From Kiloniella litopenaei (GTDB lineage: Bacteria > Pseudomonadota > Alphaproteobacteria > Kiloniellales > Kiloniellaceae): a stretch of 64,000 bases of DNA. Below, piece after piece: positions 1 to 8,850 of the stretch. The notes below the pieces were generated by a model, which was given only the letters and a program-made list of their open reading frames with translations, did no database searches and was not told where the DNA came from. The stretch covers positions 434,001 to 498,000 of the forward strand of contig NZ_LANI01000002.1 of assembly GCF_000982415.1 (NCBI RefSeq). The letters are read 5' to 3'. Position 1 is the first letter of the stretch. The number at the start of each line of letters is the position of its first letter. Made by a program: the position numbers and the translations under genes.

Positions 1-164
1 TTTTGAAGAGATTTAGGTCCATGATTCAGGCTTAATACTATTAATTTTATTAATAATATTTATTTATCATATTTGTTGTATTTATAGAAATTTCTGTTTC
101 ATACTTTTAATTGTTTCGATTTTTCTAGATTGCTTCACAAGCACATATCAAACAGGACCTAATC
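1..164 (+). promoter_or_regulatory. AT-rich leader upstream of nitrile hydratase operon
   Basis: Very AT-rich non-coding stretch in front of nthA. It holds a 10-bp perfect palindrome (agaaatttct, 86-95) and an AGGA ribosome binding site at about 154-157, seven bases before the nthA start. I could not pick a convincing -35/-10 pair. The palindrome is short and could be chance in such AT-rich DNA. The upstream neighbour lies outside the window. Confidence 0.35.
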
Positions 165-809
165 ATGGGACATGATCATTCTCACGACCATACAGCCCCT
201 CCCTCTGATCCTGCCCTCAGGGTCAAGGCCCTGGAATCCCTTCTTGTGGAAAAAGGGTTGGTTGATCCCGCCGCCATCGATGAAATTATTGAAACCTATG
301 AAACCAAGGTTGGCCCGAGAAACGGGGCAAAGGTTGTGGCAAGAGCCTGGACCGATCCAGACTTTAAATCGCTGTTACTGTCAGATGCGAACAAGGCCAT
401 TCATTCAATGGGCTATACAGGGCGTCAGGGCGAACACATGAAGGTGGTCGAAAACACAGCGACCCAACACAATCTCGTCGTTTGTACCCTTTGTTCCTGT
501 TATCCCTGGACAGTTCTTGGCCTCCCCCCTGTCTGGTATAAATCTGCCCCCTATCGCGCCCGGGCGGTATCCGACCCCAAAGGAGTTCTGGCAGAGTTTG
601 GAACAACACTTCCCAAAGGGATGAAAATATCTGTCTGGGATTCAACATCGGAAATGCGTTTTCTCGTCCTTCCCCAGCGCCCTGCAAACACAGATGGCTG
701 GACAACAGAAGAGCTTGAAAAACTGATTACCCGGAATTCCATGATCGGCGTTGAACACGCGCTAACACCGGAAAAACTGCGCGCAATAGAAGCAAGCAAG
801 ACCCCTTGA
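165..809 (+). CDS. nthA: Nitrile hydratase alpha subunit, cobalt type
   Basis: Catalytic alpha subunit of nitrile hydratase, which hydrates nitriles to amides in the cytoplasm as an alpha-beta heterodimer. The metal-binding signature VCTLCSC lies at residues 106-112; C107, C110, S111 and C112 are the expected ligands and the cysteines normally oxidised to sulfinate and sulfenate. Thr after the first Cys is the family marker of the non-corrin cobalt form (the iron form has Ser). The 214-residue length is normal. The extreme N terminus is His-rich ([10 protein letters not shown]), which could help bind metal, but that is inference. An AGGA site precedes the ATG. It is the first gene of a three-gene operon with the beta subunit and a P14K-like activator. 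Confidence 0.96.
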   Translation: MGHDHSHDHTAPPSDPALRVKALESLLVEKGLVDPAAIDEIIETYETKVGPRNGAKVVARAWTDPDFKSLLLSDANKAIHSMGYTGRQGEHMKVVENTATQHNLVVCTLCSCYPWTVLGLPPVWYKSAPYRARAVSDPKGVLAEFGTTLPKGMKISVWDSTSEMRFLVLPQRPANTDGWTTEELEKLITRNSMIGVEHALTPEKLRAIEASKTP

Positions 810-854
810 CCACCAAGCCTGGATACAGAAAATATTCATAACAGGAGAAACTTT

Positions 855-1517
855 ATGAACGGTGCACACGATCTGGGGGGCATGCATGGATTAGGGCCAA
901 TTAACCCGGAACCTGAGCTGGAAGAACCTGTTTTCCACGCAGAGTGGGAAAAACGTGCCCTTGGCTTGACTTTGACAGCCGGATGGCTTGGACAGTGGAA
1001 TATAGACATTTCCCGCTTTGCGCGGGAACGTCAACACCCCATCACTTACCTTTCCAATAGCTATTATGAAAACTGGCTCGCTGGTCTGGAAACACTATTA
1101 ATAGAACGCGGTGTTATCTCGCCCGAAGAACTGGCACAGGGAAAAGCAATAGATCCAGCGCCCGCAGAGCTTATAGAAAAATGTGCACCAGCATCAGCCG
1201 TTCAAGATATTCTTTTAGCTGGCGGGCCATGCGATTTGGCAACAGATGATCCGCAAAGCTTTCAAATCGGTGACAAAATCAGGGTTATACAATTCAACCC
1301 GACAGGACATACGCGCGCCCCCAGATATATCCGCGGCCATAAGGGCACAATTACCGATTATTACGGCAGCTTTATTTTTCCCGATGAAAATGCACAGGGT
1401 AACAAAATAGGTCAGCACCTCTACAATGTATCGTTTGACGGCAACCAACTGTGGGGCGAGGGCAACGATACAACCATACACGTTGATCTCTGGCAAAGTT
1501 ACATGGATCCGGCATGA
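855..1517 (+). CDS. nthB: Nitrile hydratase beta subunit
   Basis: Structural partner of the alpha subunit; the two form the active-site cleft. The N terminus MNGAHDLGGMHGLGPI is the family hallmark, followed by the helical region containing the YYENWLAGLETLL segment and a C-terminal SH3-like barrel (about residues 130-220) with the RHTRAPRYIRGHKG-like motif around TRAPRYIRGHKGTI. At 220 residues it is full length. A strong AGGAGA site lies 8-9 bases before the ATG. It starts 45 bp after nthA, and its TGA stop overlaps the next gene's ATG (ATGA), so translation of the activator is probably coupled. Confidence 0.96.
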   Translation: MNGAHDLGGMHGLGPINPEPELEEPVFHAEWEKRALGLTLTAGWLGQWNIDISRFARERQHPITYLSNSYYENWLAGLETLLIERGVISPEELAQGKAIDPAPAELIEKCAPASAVQDILLAGGPCDLATDDPQSFQIGDKIRVIQFNPTGHTRAPRYIRGHKGTITDYYGSFIFPDENAQGNKIGQHLYNVSFDGNQLWGEGNDTTIHVDLWQSYMDPA

Positions 1518-1870
1518 GCAATACAACTCAACACTTTTGTAATAGTCTTCCACAAATCCCCACCGACGAGGATGGCCCCGTCTTTGCTGAACCATGGCAG
1601 GCACAGGCTTTTGCCATGGCTGTGCGTCTTTGTGATGAAGGTCATTTCACATGGTCGGAATGGGTGAACATGTTTAGTCAGGAAATCAAGCTTGCCCAAG
1701 CAAATGGAGACCCCGATCTAGGCAATACCTATTACGATCATTGGCTCAACGTGCTTGAAAAGATGGTTTCACAAAAACAAAGCATCAAGCCTGAAGAGCT
1801 GCTTGCCCGCAAAGAAGAATGGCGCAGTGCTTATCTGCGCACACCACACGGACAGCCAGTTGAGTTATAG
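1514..1870 (+). CDS. Nitrile hydratase activator (P14K-like, beta N-terminal homologue)
   Basis: A 118-residue protein resembling the N-terminal half of the nitrile hydratase beta subunit: it repeats the pattern of a FAEPWQAQAFAM segment, an FTWSEWVNMFSQEI helix and a YYDHWLNVLEKMV helix that corresponds to YYENWLAGLETLL in NthB. Such proteins (P14K, NhlE, 'nitrile hydratase accessory protein') form a complex with alpha and deliver cobalt by subunit exchange. That fits the cobalt-type motif in NthA. It overlaps nthB by 4 bp. The relationship to NthB is visible by eye; the chaperone role is family knowledge. Confidence 0.9.
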   Translation: MSNTTQHFCNSLPQIPTDEDGPVFAEPWQAQAFAMAVRLCDEGHFTWSEWVNMFSQEIKLAQANGDPDLGNTYYDHWLNVLEKMVSQKQSIKPEELLARKEEWRSAYLRTPHGQPVEL

Positions 1871-2030
1871 CCTGTTTTTAACAGACAATACATTGGCAAA
1901 AAGATCACTTGCTTCTTGCAGAACGACCACCGATACAATCGATTATTTTCTATGATCACAGAAAACCATTGAAATAAAAAAACACATGCATAGATATGAG
2001 TCTCAAACTTTATATTGAATAGCTATTCAT

Positions 2031-2549
2031 TTGATAACAAAACACTTTTCACTTAATGAAAGCTCGAAAGCACAGCTTCTGGCACCGCGAGAGAAACTCA
2101 ATTTTTATGATACCCAATCGGCCACCCTATCCCGCGAGATTACGGCCTTGGAAGCATGGCGAATAATTAGCTCAAACCCCGCCCCCTTAATGAAATTCGC
2201 ATTTCGCCTGCGCGACAGGATATCAGGTTGGTTTGGCATAAAACCCATCAAGGGTTTTTCTGGTCAGTTGCCAGAAAATCTGCGCGTCGGTGAGCGTCTC
2301 GATTTCTTTATGGTCGAACACCTTGCACCGGATATTCTGACACTAACGGCCAGAGACAAGCATCTGGATGTAATGACCTGTATAACAACGGATAAAACCA
2401 CGCTAACCGTTACATCATCAGTCAGAACTCATAATCTTTTGGGACGTCTTTATATGATTCCTGTGGCCACAGCCCACAGGTTGATTGTACGGGCAGACTT
2501 AAAACGTATCAAAACGCAAATGGATCAAAATCATAACCCGTTAGCGTAG
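2031..2549 (+). CDS. DUF2867-like protein
   Basis: A 172-residue soluble protein with no signal peptide or membrane segment. Its pattern (an aromatic YDTQSATLS stretch, a P-x-W/F-x-x-x-L-x-x-R-D segment near residues 50-65, a GxRLDFFxVE strand and a C-terminal segment GRLYMIPVxxxHRLIVRxxL) fits the DUF2867 family, which has no established function. The only start in frame is TTG at 2031 and no good ribosome binding site precedes it, so the N terminus is uncertain. It follows the nitrile hydratase operon by 160 bp on the same strand, but I see no functional link. Its 3' end overlaps the convergent AEC transporter by 19 bp. Confidence 0.65.
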   Translation: MITKHFSLNESSKAQLLAPREKLNFYDTQSATLSREITALEAWRIISSNPAPLMKFAFRLRDRISGWFGIKPIKGFSGQLPENLRVGERLDFFMVEHLAPDILTLTARDKHLDVMTCITTDKTTLTVTSSVRTHNLLGRLYMIPVATAHRLIVRADLKRIKTQMDQNHNPLA

Positions 2550-3484
2550 GTTTTAGCCAACCATAACACCAAAGGAATACTAAAGAACGAAACAACTGTC
2601 TGTACAGTTGACGTTGCAGCATACAGATCCGCATCGCCCCCCATTTTTTTGGCCAGCAAGTATCCGTTCATTGCTGTTGGAACAGACGCACAAACCATAA
2701 GGACGGAAAATGATAAGCCTGAAATACCAAACCACAACGCCCAACCAGCCATCACAGCGGGTGTCAACATCAGCTTGCCGATCAACCCGACCAGAAGTTC
2801 ACGCGAAGGCCTGAGAGCGGCCTTGAGGCTTAATCCCGCCCCCAAAGCCAATAGTGACATGCTCAAGGCGGCCCGCCCCAAAAGATCAGCCATTGTCATG
2901 GCTGGTTCCCACACCGCCACATCAAGCAGGTTAAGTACAAGCCCGGTTAGAACACCCCAAAGCAAAGGGTTCACAACTATTGTTTTCACAACTTTTGGCA
3001 AAGAAGGGCCCGACTGACCTTCATCATCCGAGAAGGTGGCCAGAACTAAAATATTCGTTATTTGTAAAAACGGCACCATTATCGCCATAGCCAAAGCGAT
3101 CAATGCCCCTCCTTCAGAGCCATATAGCTTTAAAACAATGGCCAGAGCGATAAAACCATGCCATCTGGTGACGGTCTGGTAAACTGTTGAGAACTGCCCC
3201 CTGCTCGTCCCCCATAGTTGTCGGAGTAAGGGCCACAGAAGCAAGGTAAGGATACCAAGACTGACCATCATCGCCAGCGCTGAAAAAACATAGGGCCCCA
3301 GCTCTATTGCAGAAAGATCAGCCTTGATCAGAGTGGTTGCCAAAATGCAGGGGAAAAATATCCAGAAACAAAGTTCTTCCAGAACCCGCCAGTGCTCCTT
3401 GGGAACAAAATTGCTTTTACGCAACCCGAACCCAAGCAAGATAATTGCAAAGATCGGAAAGATACTTTCAAAGACAACCAGCAT
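2531..3484 (-). CDS. AEC family transporter (auxin efflux carrier / malonate-type permease)
   Basis: A 317-residue inner-membrane protein with about ten hydrophobic segments split in two halves by a charged loop (around TFSDDEGQSGPSLP, residues 150-165), as in the AEC/BART family. The conserved ending region CASVPTAMNGYLLAKKMGGD near residues 270-290 is typical of bacterial AEC carriers, some of which move malonate, malate or related anions. The substrate cannot be read from sequence. It stands alone; the next gene on the same strand is 141 bp upstream. The 3' end overlaps the convergent DUF2867 gene. Confidence 0.88.
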   Translation of the reverse strand: MLVVFESIFPIFAIILLGFGLRKSNFVPKEHWRVLEELCFWIFFPCILATTLIKADLSAIELGPYVFSALAMMVSLGILTLLLWPLLRQLWGTSRGQFSTVYQTVTRWHGFIALAIVLKLYGSEGGALIALAMAIMVPFLQITNILVLATFSDDEGQSGPSLPKVVKTIVVNPLLWGVLTGLVLNLLDVAVWEPAMTMADLLGRAALSMSLLALGAGLSLKAALRPSRELLVGLIGKLMLTPAVMAGWALWFGISGLSFSVLMVCASVPTAMNGYLLAKKMGGDADLYAATSTVQTVVSFFSIPLVLWLAKTYANGL

Positions 3485-3625
3485 GAGGTCTGCATCCGAG
3501 GGGTAAATAAGGGAAGGAAGTGTTTTATAACCTTAAACCACTTTTTCCTTACACTTCAACCACTTCCCTTCGATCACGACACGGAAACTTAAAAACCATG
3601 GGCAAAACAGCAGATTATGCCGTAG

Positions 3626-4819
3626 TTAGCGGGTCAGCTTTTCAATAACATTCAGCAAGATTTCGGGCTCAATTGGCTTGCCAATGCATTGGGTCATACC
3701 AGCTTTCTGATAGCTTCTTTGATGTTCCGCAGAGTAATCAGCGGTTAACGCGATAATCGGGACATTCTTAACCCATGACTGATCCAATAGACGAATAGCT
3801 TTTGTGGCCTCGACGCCCCCCATCTTCGGCATCACGACATCCATCAAGACAATATCAAATATCTTTTTACGACAAGCATCCAGCGCATCAACACCGTTTT
3901 CCACCAAGGTTACAGTACAAGGTTGGTCATCCAAAAACCGTTGAATAAGAATTTGATTGATTCGATTGTCTTCGGCCAAAAGGATTTCCAGTTGTCCGGA
4001 TCGCCCTCCCTTCATCTTTGGTTTTCCTTCCTCTGAACGCGTCACAACAGGCCGAGGAGAAAAGACTTCGATAAACTGCTGAACATCCCGAATGAAATCT
4101 TGTCCGGTAGAAATCAGATTCACACTTTCGATCAAGCTGACGAAACTTTTATGGTTTTTAGAACGACTTGTCAGTATGGCAACGGGTACGTTTCTTAACT
4201 TTTCCAACGCCAAAAACACCCGCGCCAACTCTGCCCCCGAAACCAGTGGTAACTCACCGGAAACGATGACACCGTTTGGCGGGCTGGCTAAAGCATTTTC
4301 AAGCAAATCGAGTGTGCGCGCAAAAAAAATCAGACGCCATCCAGGTTTTTTTAAAGCACTTTCCAGCCGTTGCCGATGCAGCTTGCTGGACGTCACCATC
4401 ATAACCTCGACATCCTCGAAAATCGTCCCTCTTTCAAGCTCACTATGCCCTGCAAAACCAAAATGTGGTAATGACCTAAGCAGCTCATTGACCTCTGCTT
4501 CGGATGGCAGCTGATCGCGCACGACAATCCCTCTGATATGATCAAGATACACATTAATGTCATCTATTCTGCTGATATCAAGGGCCTGCTCTTTGACCAG
4601 ATAATCCTCTAACCGGTGGGCAATCATGGATATCACCGGATATCCCAATATACCGCCCTGTCCTTTTAGATTATGCATTTCACGGCGAATAAGCTCTATG
4701 GCCTTGCGCGGATCCTGTTTACCGTCATAGACATTATTCAATAAGCTCTCAAGTTCATCTGTCACCATCTGGCACTGATCAACAAACTCTATTCTTAATC
4801 GTTGATAGCCATCATCCAT
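3626..4819 (-). CDS. Hpt / pseudo-receiver / receiver phosphorelay protein
   Basis: A 397-residue cytoplasmic signalling protein. The N-terminal helical domain carries MHNLKGQGGILG with H49, the expected phosphotransfer histidine of an Hpt domain. A middle region (about 133-252) has the alternating fold of a receiver but its acceptor position is NGVIVSGELP, with no Asp, so it looks degenerate. The C-terminal receiver (about 277-395) is intact: E283/D284 acidic pair, phosphoacceptor D327 in IVLMDVVMP, T359 and K381. No kinase core or output domain is present, so it probably relays phosphate between separate partners. No cognate kinase lies beside it; the two kinases in this window are over 29 kb away. 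Confidence 0.85.
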   Translation of the reverse strand: MDDGYQRLRIEFVDQCQMVTDELESLLNNVYDGKQDPRKAIELIRREMHNLKGQGGILGYPVISMIAHRLEDYLVKEQALDISRIDDINVYLDHIRGIVVRDQLPSEAEVNELLRSLPHFGFAGHSELERGTIFEDVEVMMVTSSKLHRQRLESALKKPGWRLIFFARTLDLLENALASPPNGVIVSGELPLVSGAELARVFLALEKLRNVPVAILTSRSKNHKSFVSLIESVNLISTGQDFIRDVQQFIEVFSPRPVVTRSEEGKPKMKGGRSGQLEILLAEDNRINQILIQRFLDDQPCTVTLVENGVDALDACRKKIFDIVLMDVVMPKMGGVEATKAIRLLDQSWVKNVPIIALTADYSAEHQRSYQKAGMTQCIGKPIEPEILLNVIEKLTR

Positions 4820-5066
4820 GGAACTCTAACTCATCCGCCTCAAGAACTTATTCTCATACTGTCACACTGTTTTACGCCTTATCGCTAAATAATAATCCCA
4901 AAAGTATTACCATAATTATAAGCTTGGTTACTTGTTTCTTCGGAACAGAAACACAGATAAAATTCTTAAAAAAATATGCTGTTCCACCATTTCCCGACTT
5001 GATGTCCCATTTCGTCTCGGGTGTAATCAACCAATAGAAAATAAACACCTTTGAGCAGGATTTAAC

Positions 5067-6473
5067 ATGAGTGATTCCCCCAAGTCAGCTAGTTCGGGCG
5101 TACCTAATTCCATGGCTGGACGAGATGTCGCCTATTGCCTTCACCCCTATACAAATGCCCGCGCCCATGAGGAAAAGGGCCCATTGATCATCACTCATGG
5201 CAAAGGCATTAACGTATTCGATGACCAGGGGAAATCCTATATAGAAGCAATGGCAGGGCTGTGGTCGACATCTCTGGGTTTTGGGGAAGACCGCCTGATC
5301 AAAGCTGCAAACAAGCAAATGAAAGAGCTGCCCTATTATCACAGCTTCACTCACAAGACGCCGATCCCCCCTATTGAATTATCTGAAAAGCTGCTTTCCA
5401 TGGCCCCCGTCCCCATGTCGAAAGTCTTCTTTGCCAATTCGGGGTCAGAAGCAAATGACACAGTCGTCAAACTGGTTTGGTACTACAACAATGCAATTGG
5501 CCGCCCGAACAAAAAGAAAATAATCAGCCGAATGAAAGGGTATCACGGTGTGACCGTGGCAAGCGCCAGCATGACAGGCTTGCCCGCAAACCATACTGAT
5601 TTTGATCTGCCAATCGCCAATATTCTTCACACCTCTTGCCCACATTACTGGCGTTTTGGAAAAGACGGAGAGAGTGAAGAAGATTTCTCAACCCGAATGG
5701 CAAATGATCTGGAAAAAATGATTCTCGACGAAGGACCAGAGACCATTGCAGCCTTTATCGGTGAACCCGTTATGGGAGCAGGTGGTGTCATTGTTCCGCC
5801 AAAGGACTATTGGGAAAAGATTCAAATCGTCCTCAAAAAATATGATATTCTGCTTATTGCCGACGAAGTCATCTGCGGCTTTGGTCGTACGGGAAATACC
5901 TTTGGCTGTGAAACCTTTGGCATGAAACCTGATATCATTTCCGTTGCCAAGGCCTTGAGCTCTTCCTATCTGCCAATTTCTGCTGTCATGATTTCCGATG
6001 AACTCTATCAGGGCATTGCCGATAATTCTGCCAAAATTGGTGTTCTGGGTCATGGTTATACCTATTCAGGACACCCTGTTTGTGCTGCTGTCGCGCTGGA
6101 AACACTGAAAATATACGAAGAGCGTAACCTATTTGATCAGGCAGCCAAGGTCGGTGAGCACCTTCAAGCAGGCCTCGCCCAATTCAAAGACCACCCCCTA
6201 GTTGGCGAAGTTCGGGGTGTCGGCCTAATTGCGGCTGTCGAACTGGTCCAAGATAAAAAAACCAAAGCAAGCTTTGATCCCGTTGGCAAAGTCGGCACCT
6301 ATCTGAACGAACGCGCGATTGAAGAGGGACTGATTATCAGAAACATGGGGGACTCAATTGCCTTCTGTCCGCCGTTGATCATTACCGAAGATCAAATCGA
6401 CCAAATGCTCGACCGTTTCAAAACAGCTTTGGACAAAACGCTGGATTGGGTTAAAGCAGAAGGGCTGATTTAG
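5067..6473 (+). CDS. Class III (omega-amino acid type) PLP aminotransferase
   Basis: A 468-residue fold-type I PLP enzyme of the class III aminotransferase family. It has the phosphate-binding NSGSEAND segment (125-131), the aromatic stacking YHG motif at 159-161, the cofactor-ring Asp in LIADEVICGFGRTG (D266), and the Schiff-base lysine in SVAKALSSSYLP (K295). The N-terminal LHPYTN and AMAGLWSTSLGFG segments resemble enzymes that transaminate omega-amino acids, taurine or diamines with pyruvate as acceptor. The exact donor is not readable. It is monocistronic: a hairpin terminator follows directly, and a divergent signalling gene lies upstream. An AGCAGGA site precedes the ATG. Confidence 0.9.
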   Translation: MSDSPKSASSGVPNSMAGRDVAYCLHPYTNARAHEEKGPLIITHGKGINVFDDQGKSYIEAMAGLWSTSLGFGEDRLIKAANKQMKELPYYHSFTHKTPIPPIELSEKLLSMAPVPMSKVFFANSGSEANDTVVKLVWYYNNAIGRPNKKKIISRMKGYHGVTVASASMTGLPANHTDFDLPIANILHTSCPHYWRFGKDGESEEDFSTRMANDLEKMILDEGPETIAAFIGEPVMGAGGVIVPPKDYWEKIQIVLKKYDILLIADEVICGFGRTGNTFGCETFGMKPDIISVAKALSSSYLPISAVMISDELYQGIADNSAKIGVLGHGYTYSGHPVCAAVALETLKIYEERNLFDQAAKVGEHLQAGLAQFKDHPLVGEVRGVGLIAAVELVQDKKTKASFDPVGKVGTYLNERAIEEGLIIRNMGDSIAFCPPLIITEDQIDQMLDRFKTALDKTLDWVKAEGLI

Positions 6474-6488
6474 CTTTTACCAAATATT

Positions 6489-6544
6489 ATGCGCCACGGA
6501 CGACCATCATCAAATACTGATGGCGGCCCTGTGGCGCATTTTCT
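6489..6544 (+). terminator. Hairpin terminator after the aminotransferase
   Basis: An inverted repeat with outer arms atgcgccac / gtggcgcat (6489-6497 and 6531-6539) and an inner hairpin formed by ccatcat and atgatgg-like sequence, followed by a short T run. It lies 16 bp past the aminotransferase stop and separates it from the hemA control region. Confidence 0.75.
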
Positions 6545-6860
6545 CCAACACGCAAACACCCGAAGACATAGCTCACAGAGCACACCACTCGTAAAATTGG
6601 AAAAGAATTCCAACAATTGACATCGATCAATTACGCCCCGCCTAAACCGCGATAACACTGTTGTGTATAAAGAAAGTAAAACTTTATGCGTCGTTCAGTC
6701 GCGTTGGTGATATAATAGGGGCGCGATAGAGTGCGAATTGTTGTTGAATTGCGATAAACTATTCATTAATTCAACAGCTGATAAGCTTGTTACAGCAAAG
6801 CCTGTGTACAAGTAAAAGAACAAGCCGGATCAAACGGCTCACGTTAGGCGAGAAGAGCAA
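6545..6860 (+). promoter_or_regulatory. hemA control region and leader
   Basis: Non-coding region of about 316 bp before hemA. It contains an FNR/FixK-type box at 6617-6630, a GATAAC hexamer at 6651-6656 placed as a -10 would be for a class II FNR promoter, a second TATAAT at 6711-6716 with no good -35, and an 8-bp inverted repeat (gttgaatt at 6743-6750, aattcaac at 6768-6775) in the likely leader. A GAAGAG-like ribosome site precedes the ATG at 6861. Together they suggest at least one oxygen-responsive promoter, which is inference. Confidence 0.55.
6617..6630 (+). promoter_or_regulatory. FNR/FixK-like box (TTGAC-ATCG-ATCAA)
   Basis: Matches the FNR/FixK consensus TTGAT-N4-ATCAA at nine of ten fixed positions with the correct spacing. 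It sits 230 bp upstream of the hemA start codon, and its centre is about 40 bp before the start point expected from the GATAAC hexamer at 6651-6656, the class II activator position. FnrL and FixK control of hemA is established in other alphaproteobacteria; here it is inferred. Confidence 0.65.
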
Positions 6861-8072
6861 ATGAACTACGAAGAGTATTTCAGTACGGCGATAGAGGACC
6901 TGAGAGAAGAAGGTCGCTACCGTGTCTTTGCTGACTTGGAGCGTAAAGCTGGTAAGTTCCCAAATGCGACTCACTACGGCACGGATGGTACCCGTCCAGT
7001 AACCGTGTGGTGTTCCAATGACTATCTGGGAATGGGGCAAAATCCCAAAGTTATTGCCGCCATGCACGATGCCTTGGACAGATGTGGTGCGGGTGCGGGT
7101 GGTACACGGAATATTTCCGGTAACAATCATTACCATGTACTGCTTGAAAGAGAGCTTGCCGACTGGCATCAAAAAGAAGCTGCGCTGCTCTTTACCTCTG
7201 GTTATGTATCTAACTGGGCCGCCCTAAGTACACTGGCGTCAAAACTACCAGACTGTGTTGTTCTCTCTGATTCCATGAATCATGCGTCTATGATCGAGGG
7301 TATTCGTCACAGTAAAGCCGACAGGGTTATCTTTGAACACAACAGCCCCGAAGATCTAGAAGCCAAGCTCAAGGAAATAGACCCCGCCCGTCCAAAGATT
7401 ATTGCCTTTGAATCCGTCTATTCTATGGACGGTGATGTTGCCCCTATCGAAGCATTTTGCGATCTGGCCGATAAATATAACGCCCTGACCTATTTGGATG
7501 AAGTGCACGCAGTTGGTCTTTATGGCCCCCGCGGTGGTGGCATTACCGACAGAGAAAACCTGACCCATCGTCTGGATGTTATCGAAGGCACACTTGGCAA
7601 GGCCGTTGGTGTTGTTGGCGGCTATATTACAGGTTCTGCAAGCCTTGTTGACTTTATCCGCAGCTACGCATCCGGTTTTATCTTCACAACCTCTCTTCCC
7701 CCTGCGGTTGCAGCGGGAGCACTGGCATCCATTCGTCACCTGAAAGAAAGCGCCTTTGAAAGAAGCCGCCATCAGGATCGCGCACAGGAAACCCGAAAGC
7801 GTCTTAAGAAAGCTGGCCTGCCAGTTCTCGATTCGAAAACACACATTGTTCCTGTCATGGTTGGTGATCCCAAAACATGCCGACAGATAACAGATACTTT
7901 AATGTCCCGTTATGGCATCTATGTTCAGCCAATCAACTACCCGACCGTACCCAAAGGTACTGAACGATTGCGGCTGACACCATCCCCGGTTCACAGCGAT
8001 GATGACATTGATTATCTGGTAAAGGCGTTAAAGGAAATCTGGCAAGAGCTAGAACTAAAAATCGCTGCCTGA
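6861..8072 (+). CDS. hemA: 5-aminolevulinate synthase
   Basis: Condenses glycine and succinyl-CoA to 5-aminolevulinate, the first step of haem and tetrapyrrole synthesis by the C4 (Shemin) route used in alphaproteobacteria. The 403-residue length is typical. Visible features: N-terminal NYEEYF, the [13 protein letters not shown] segment (50-63), [12 protein letters not shown] (76-87), the cofactor Asp in [13 protein letters not shown] (D213) and the PLP lysine in [15 protein letters not shown] (K247). The C terminus has the [12 protein letters not shown] region. An FNR-like box lies upstream, so expression may rise at low oxygen. PdxH, which supplies PLP, is encoded about 11 kb away, and HemH about 22 kb away. 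Confidence 0.97.
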   Translation: MNYEEYFSTAIEDLREEGRYRVFADLERKAGKFPNATHYGTDGTRPVTVWCSNDYLGMGQNPKVIAAMHDALDRCGAGAGGTRNISGNNHYHVLLERELADWHQKEAALLFTSGYVSNWAALSTLASKLPDCVVLSDSMNHASMIEGIRHSKADRVIFEHNSPEDLEAKLKEIDPARPKIIAFESVYSMDGDVAPIEAFCDLADKYNALTYLDEVHAVGLYGPRGGGITDRENLTHRLDVIEGTLGKAVGVVGGYITGSASLVDFIRSYASGFIFTTSLPPAVAAGALASIRHLKESAFERSRHQDRAQETRKRLKKAGLPVLDSKTHIVPVMVGDPKTCRQITDTLMSRYGIYVQPINYPTVPKGTERLRLTPSPVHSDDDIDYLVKALKEIWQELELKIAA

Positions 8073-8190
8073 AAATCGCCTTAATTGCGAATAGTTCTCA
8101 TTTAACTGGACAGATAAAAAACTTCGGGATATTTTAACTGTAGTTTGATATCTTAATCAGTGACGTCTTCTATTCAGGAGTGAGAACTCT

Positions 8191-8736
8191 ATGTACCGCG
8201 ACAATACATTGGTCCCCGCAGAAGCAACACGCCTTCTCGCACTTGGCCTGCTGATGGAAAAACCCATGAGCTATGCCATGCTGGCCCAAACTGTTCGTGG
8301 CTTCACCAGCCTTGTTGTGGGTCCATCGCTGGATCTTATTGGTACTCCCCTTGAGGTCCTTAAGGTAGAAGGCCTTGTCAGCCTTGATAAAGCTTCCGAA
8401 ACCGAGACACTTTCACTCACCGATGCCGGGCAAGAAGAGTTCTCTTACTTGATGGGATCAAACCTTCGCGCACCTGTTACAGATATGAGCAAGCTGATCA
8501 TTGCGATAAAAATGCGCTTACTCCACCTCGCAGATCAGACGACACAGACAATGCAGGTAAACCTGCTCGTCGATATCTATGAAAGACAACTCAATCGTCT
8601 TCTGGAGCTAAAACAGGGTTATTCGACGACAGAAGGGCAATTTGATAGCTGGCTCGACCTGGATATCAAGCACACTACTGAACAGCTAAAAACCTATGAA
8701 AATATGGCTGAAGATATGGCAAAAAGTGTGGCCTAG
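8191..8736 (+). CDS. Hypothetical protein, winged-helix (PadR-like) appearance
   Basis: A 181-residue soluble protein I do not recognise firmly. Residues 10-85 look like a winged helix: LLALGLLMEKPMSYAMLAQTV, a second helix, then LKVEGLVSLDKASETETLSLTDAGQEEF, which is how PadR- and MarR-type regulators enter the wing. Residues 105-180 are helical, with NLLVDIYERQLNRLLELKQG and DLDIKHTTEQLKTYENM resembling the dimerising helices of PadR proteins. An AGGAG site lies 10 bp before the ATG. It follows hemA by 118 bp on the same strand and ends at a terminator, so co-transcription with hemA is possible. A regulatory role is inference. Confidence 0.6.
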   Translation: MYRDNTLVPAEATRLLALGLLMEKPMSYAMLAQTVRGFTSLVVGPSLDLIGTPLEVLKVEGLVSLDKASETETLSLTDAGQEEFSYLMGSNLRAPVTDMSKLIIAIKMRLLHLADQTTQTMQVNLLVDIYERQLNRLLELKQGYSTTEGQFDSWLDLDIKHTTEQLKTYENMAEDMAKSVA

Positions 8737-8781
8737 GATAACAAAGTTCTCAGCACATCATCCATAGTTTTAGATTACCGC

Positions 8782-8815
8782 AAGAGGCACCAAACTTGGC
8801 GCCTCTTTATTTTTT
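8782..8815 (+). terminator. Rho-independent terminator after the winged-helix-like gene
   Basis: Stem aagaggc / gcctctt (8782-8788 and 8801-8807) with inner cca/tgg pairing, followed by tatttttt. It ends the gene at 8736 and, read the other way, may also end the convergent nitrilase-family gene. Confidence 0.85.
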
Positions 8816-8850
8816 CGCAGAAATATTATGTATTCAAAAAAACAGAACCC

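Noticed and set aside
364-705. Open frame of 113 codons on the opposite strand of nthA
   Set aside because: It is fully inside a confidently identified gene and has no family features; similar antisense frames inside modB, dxs, soxA and others were dismissed likewise.
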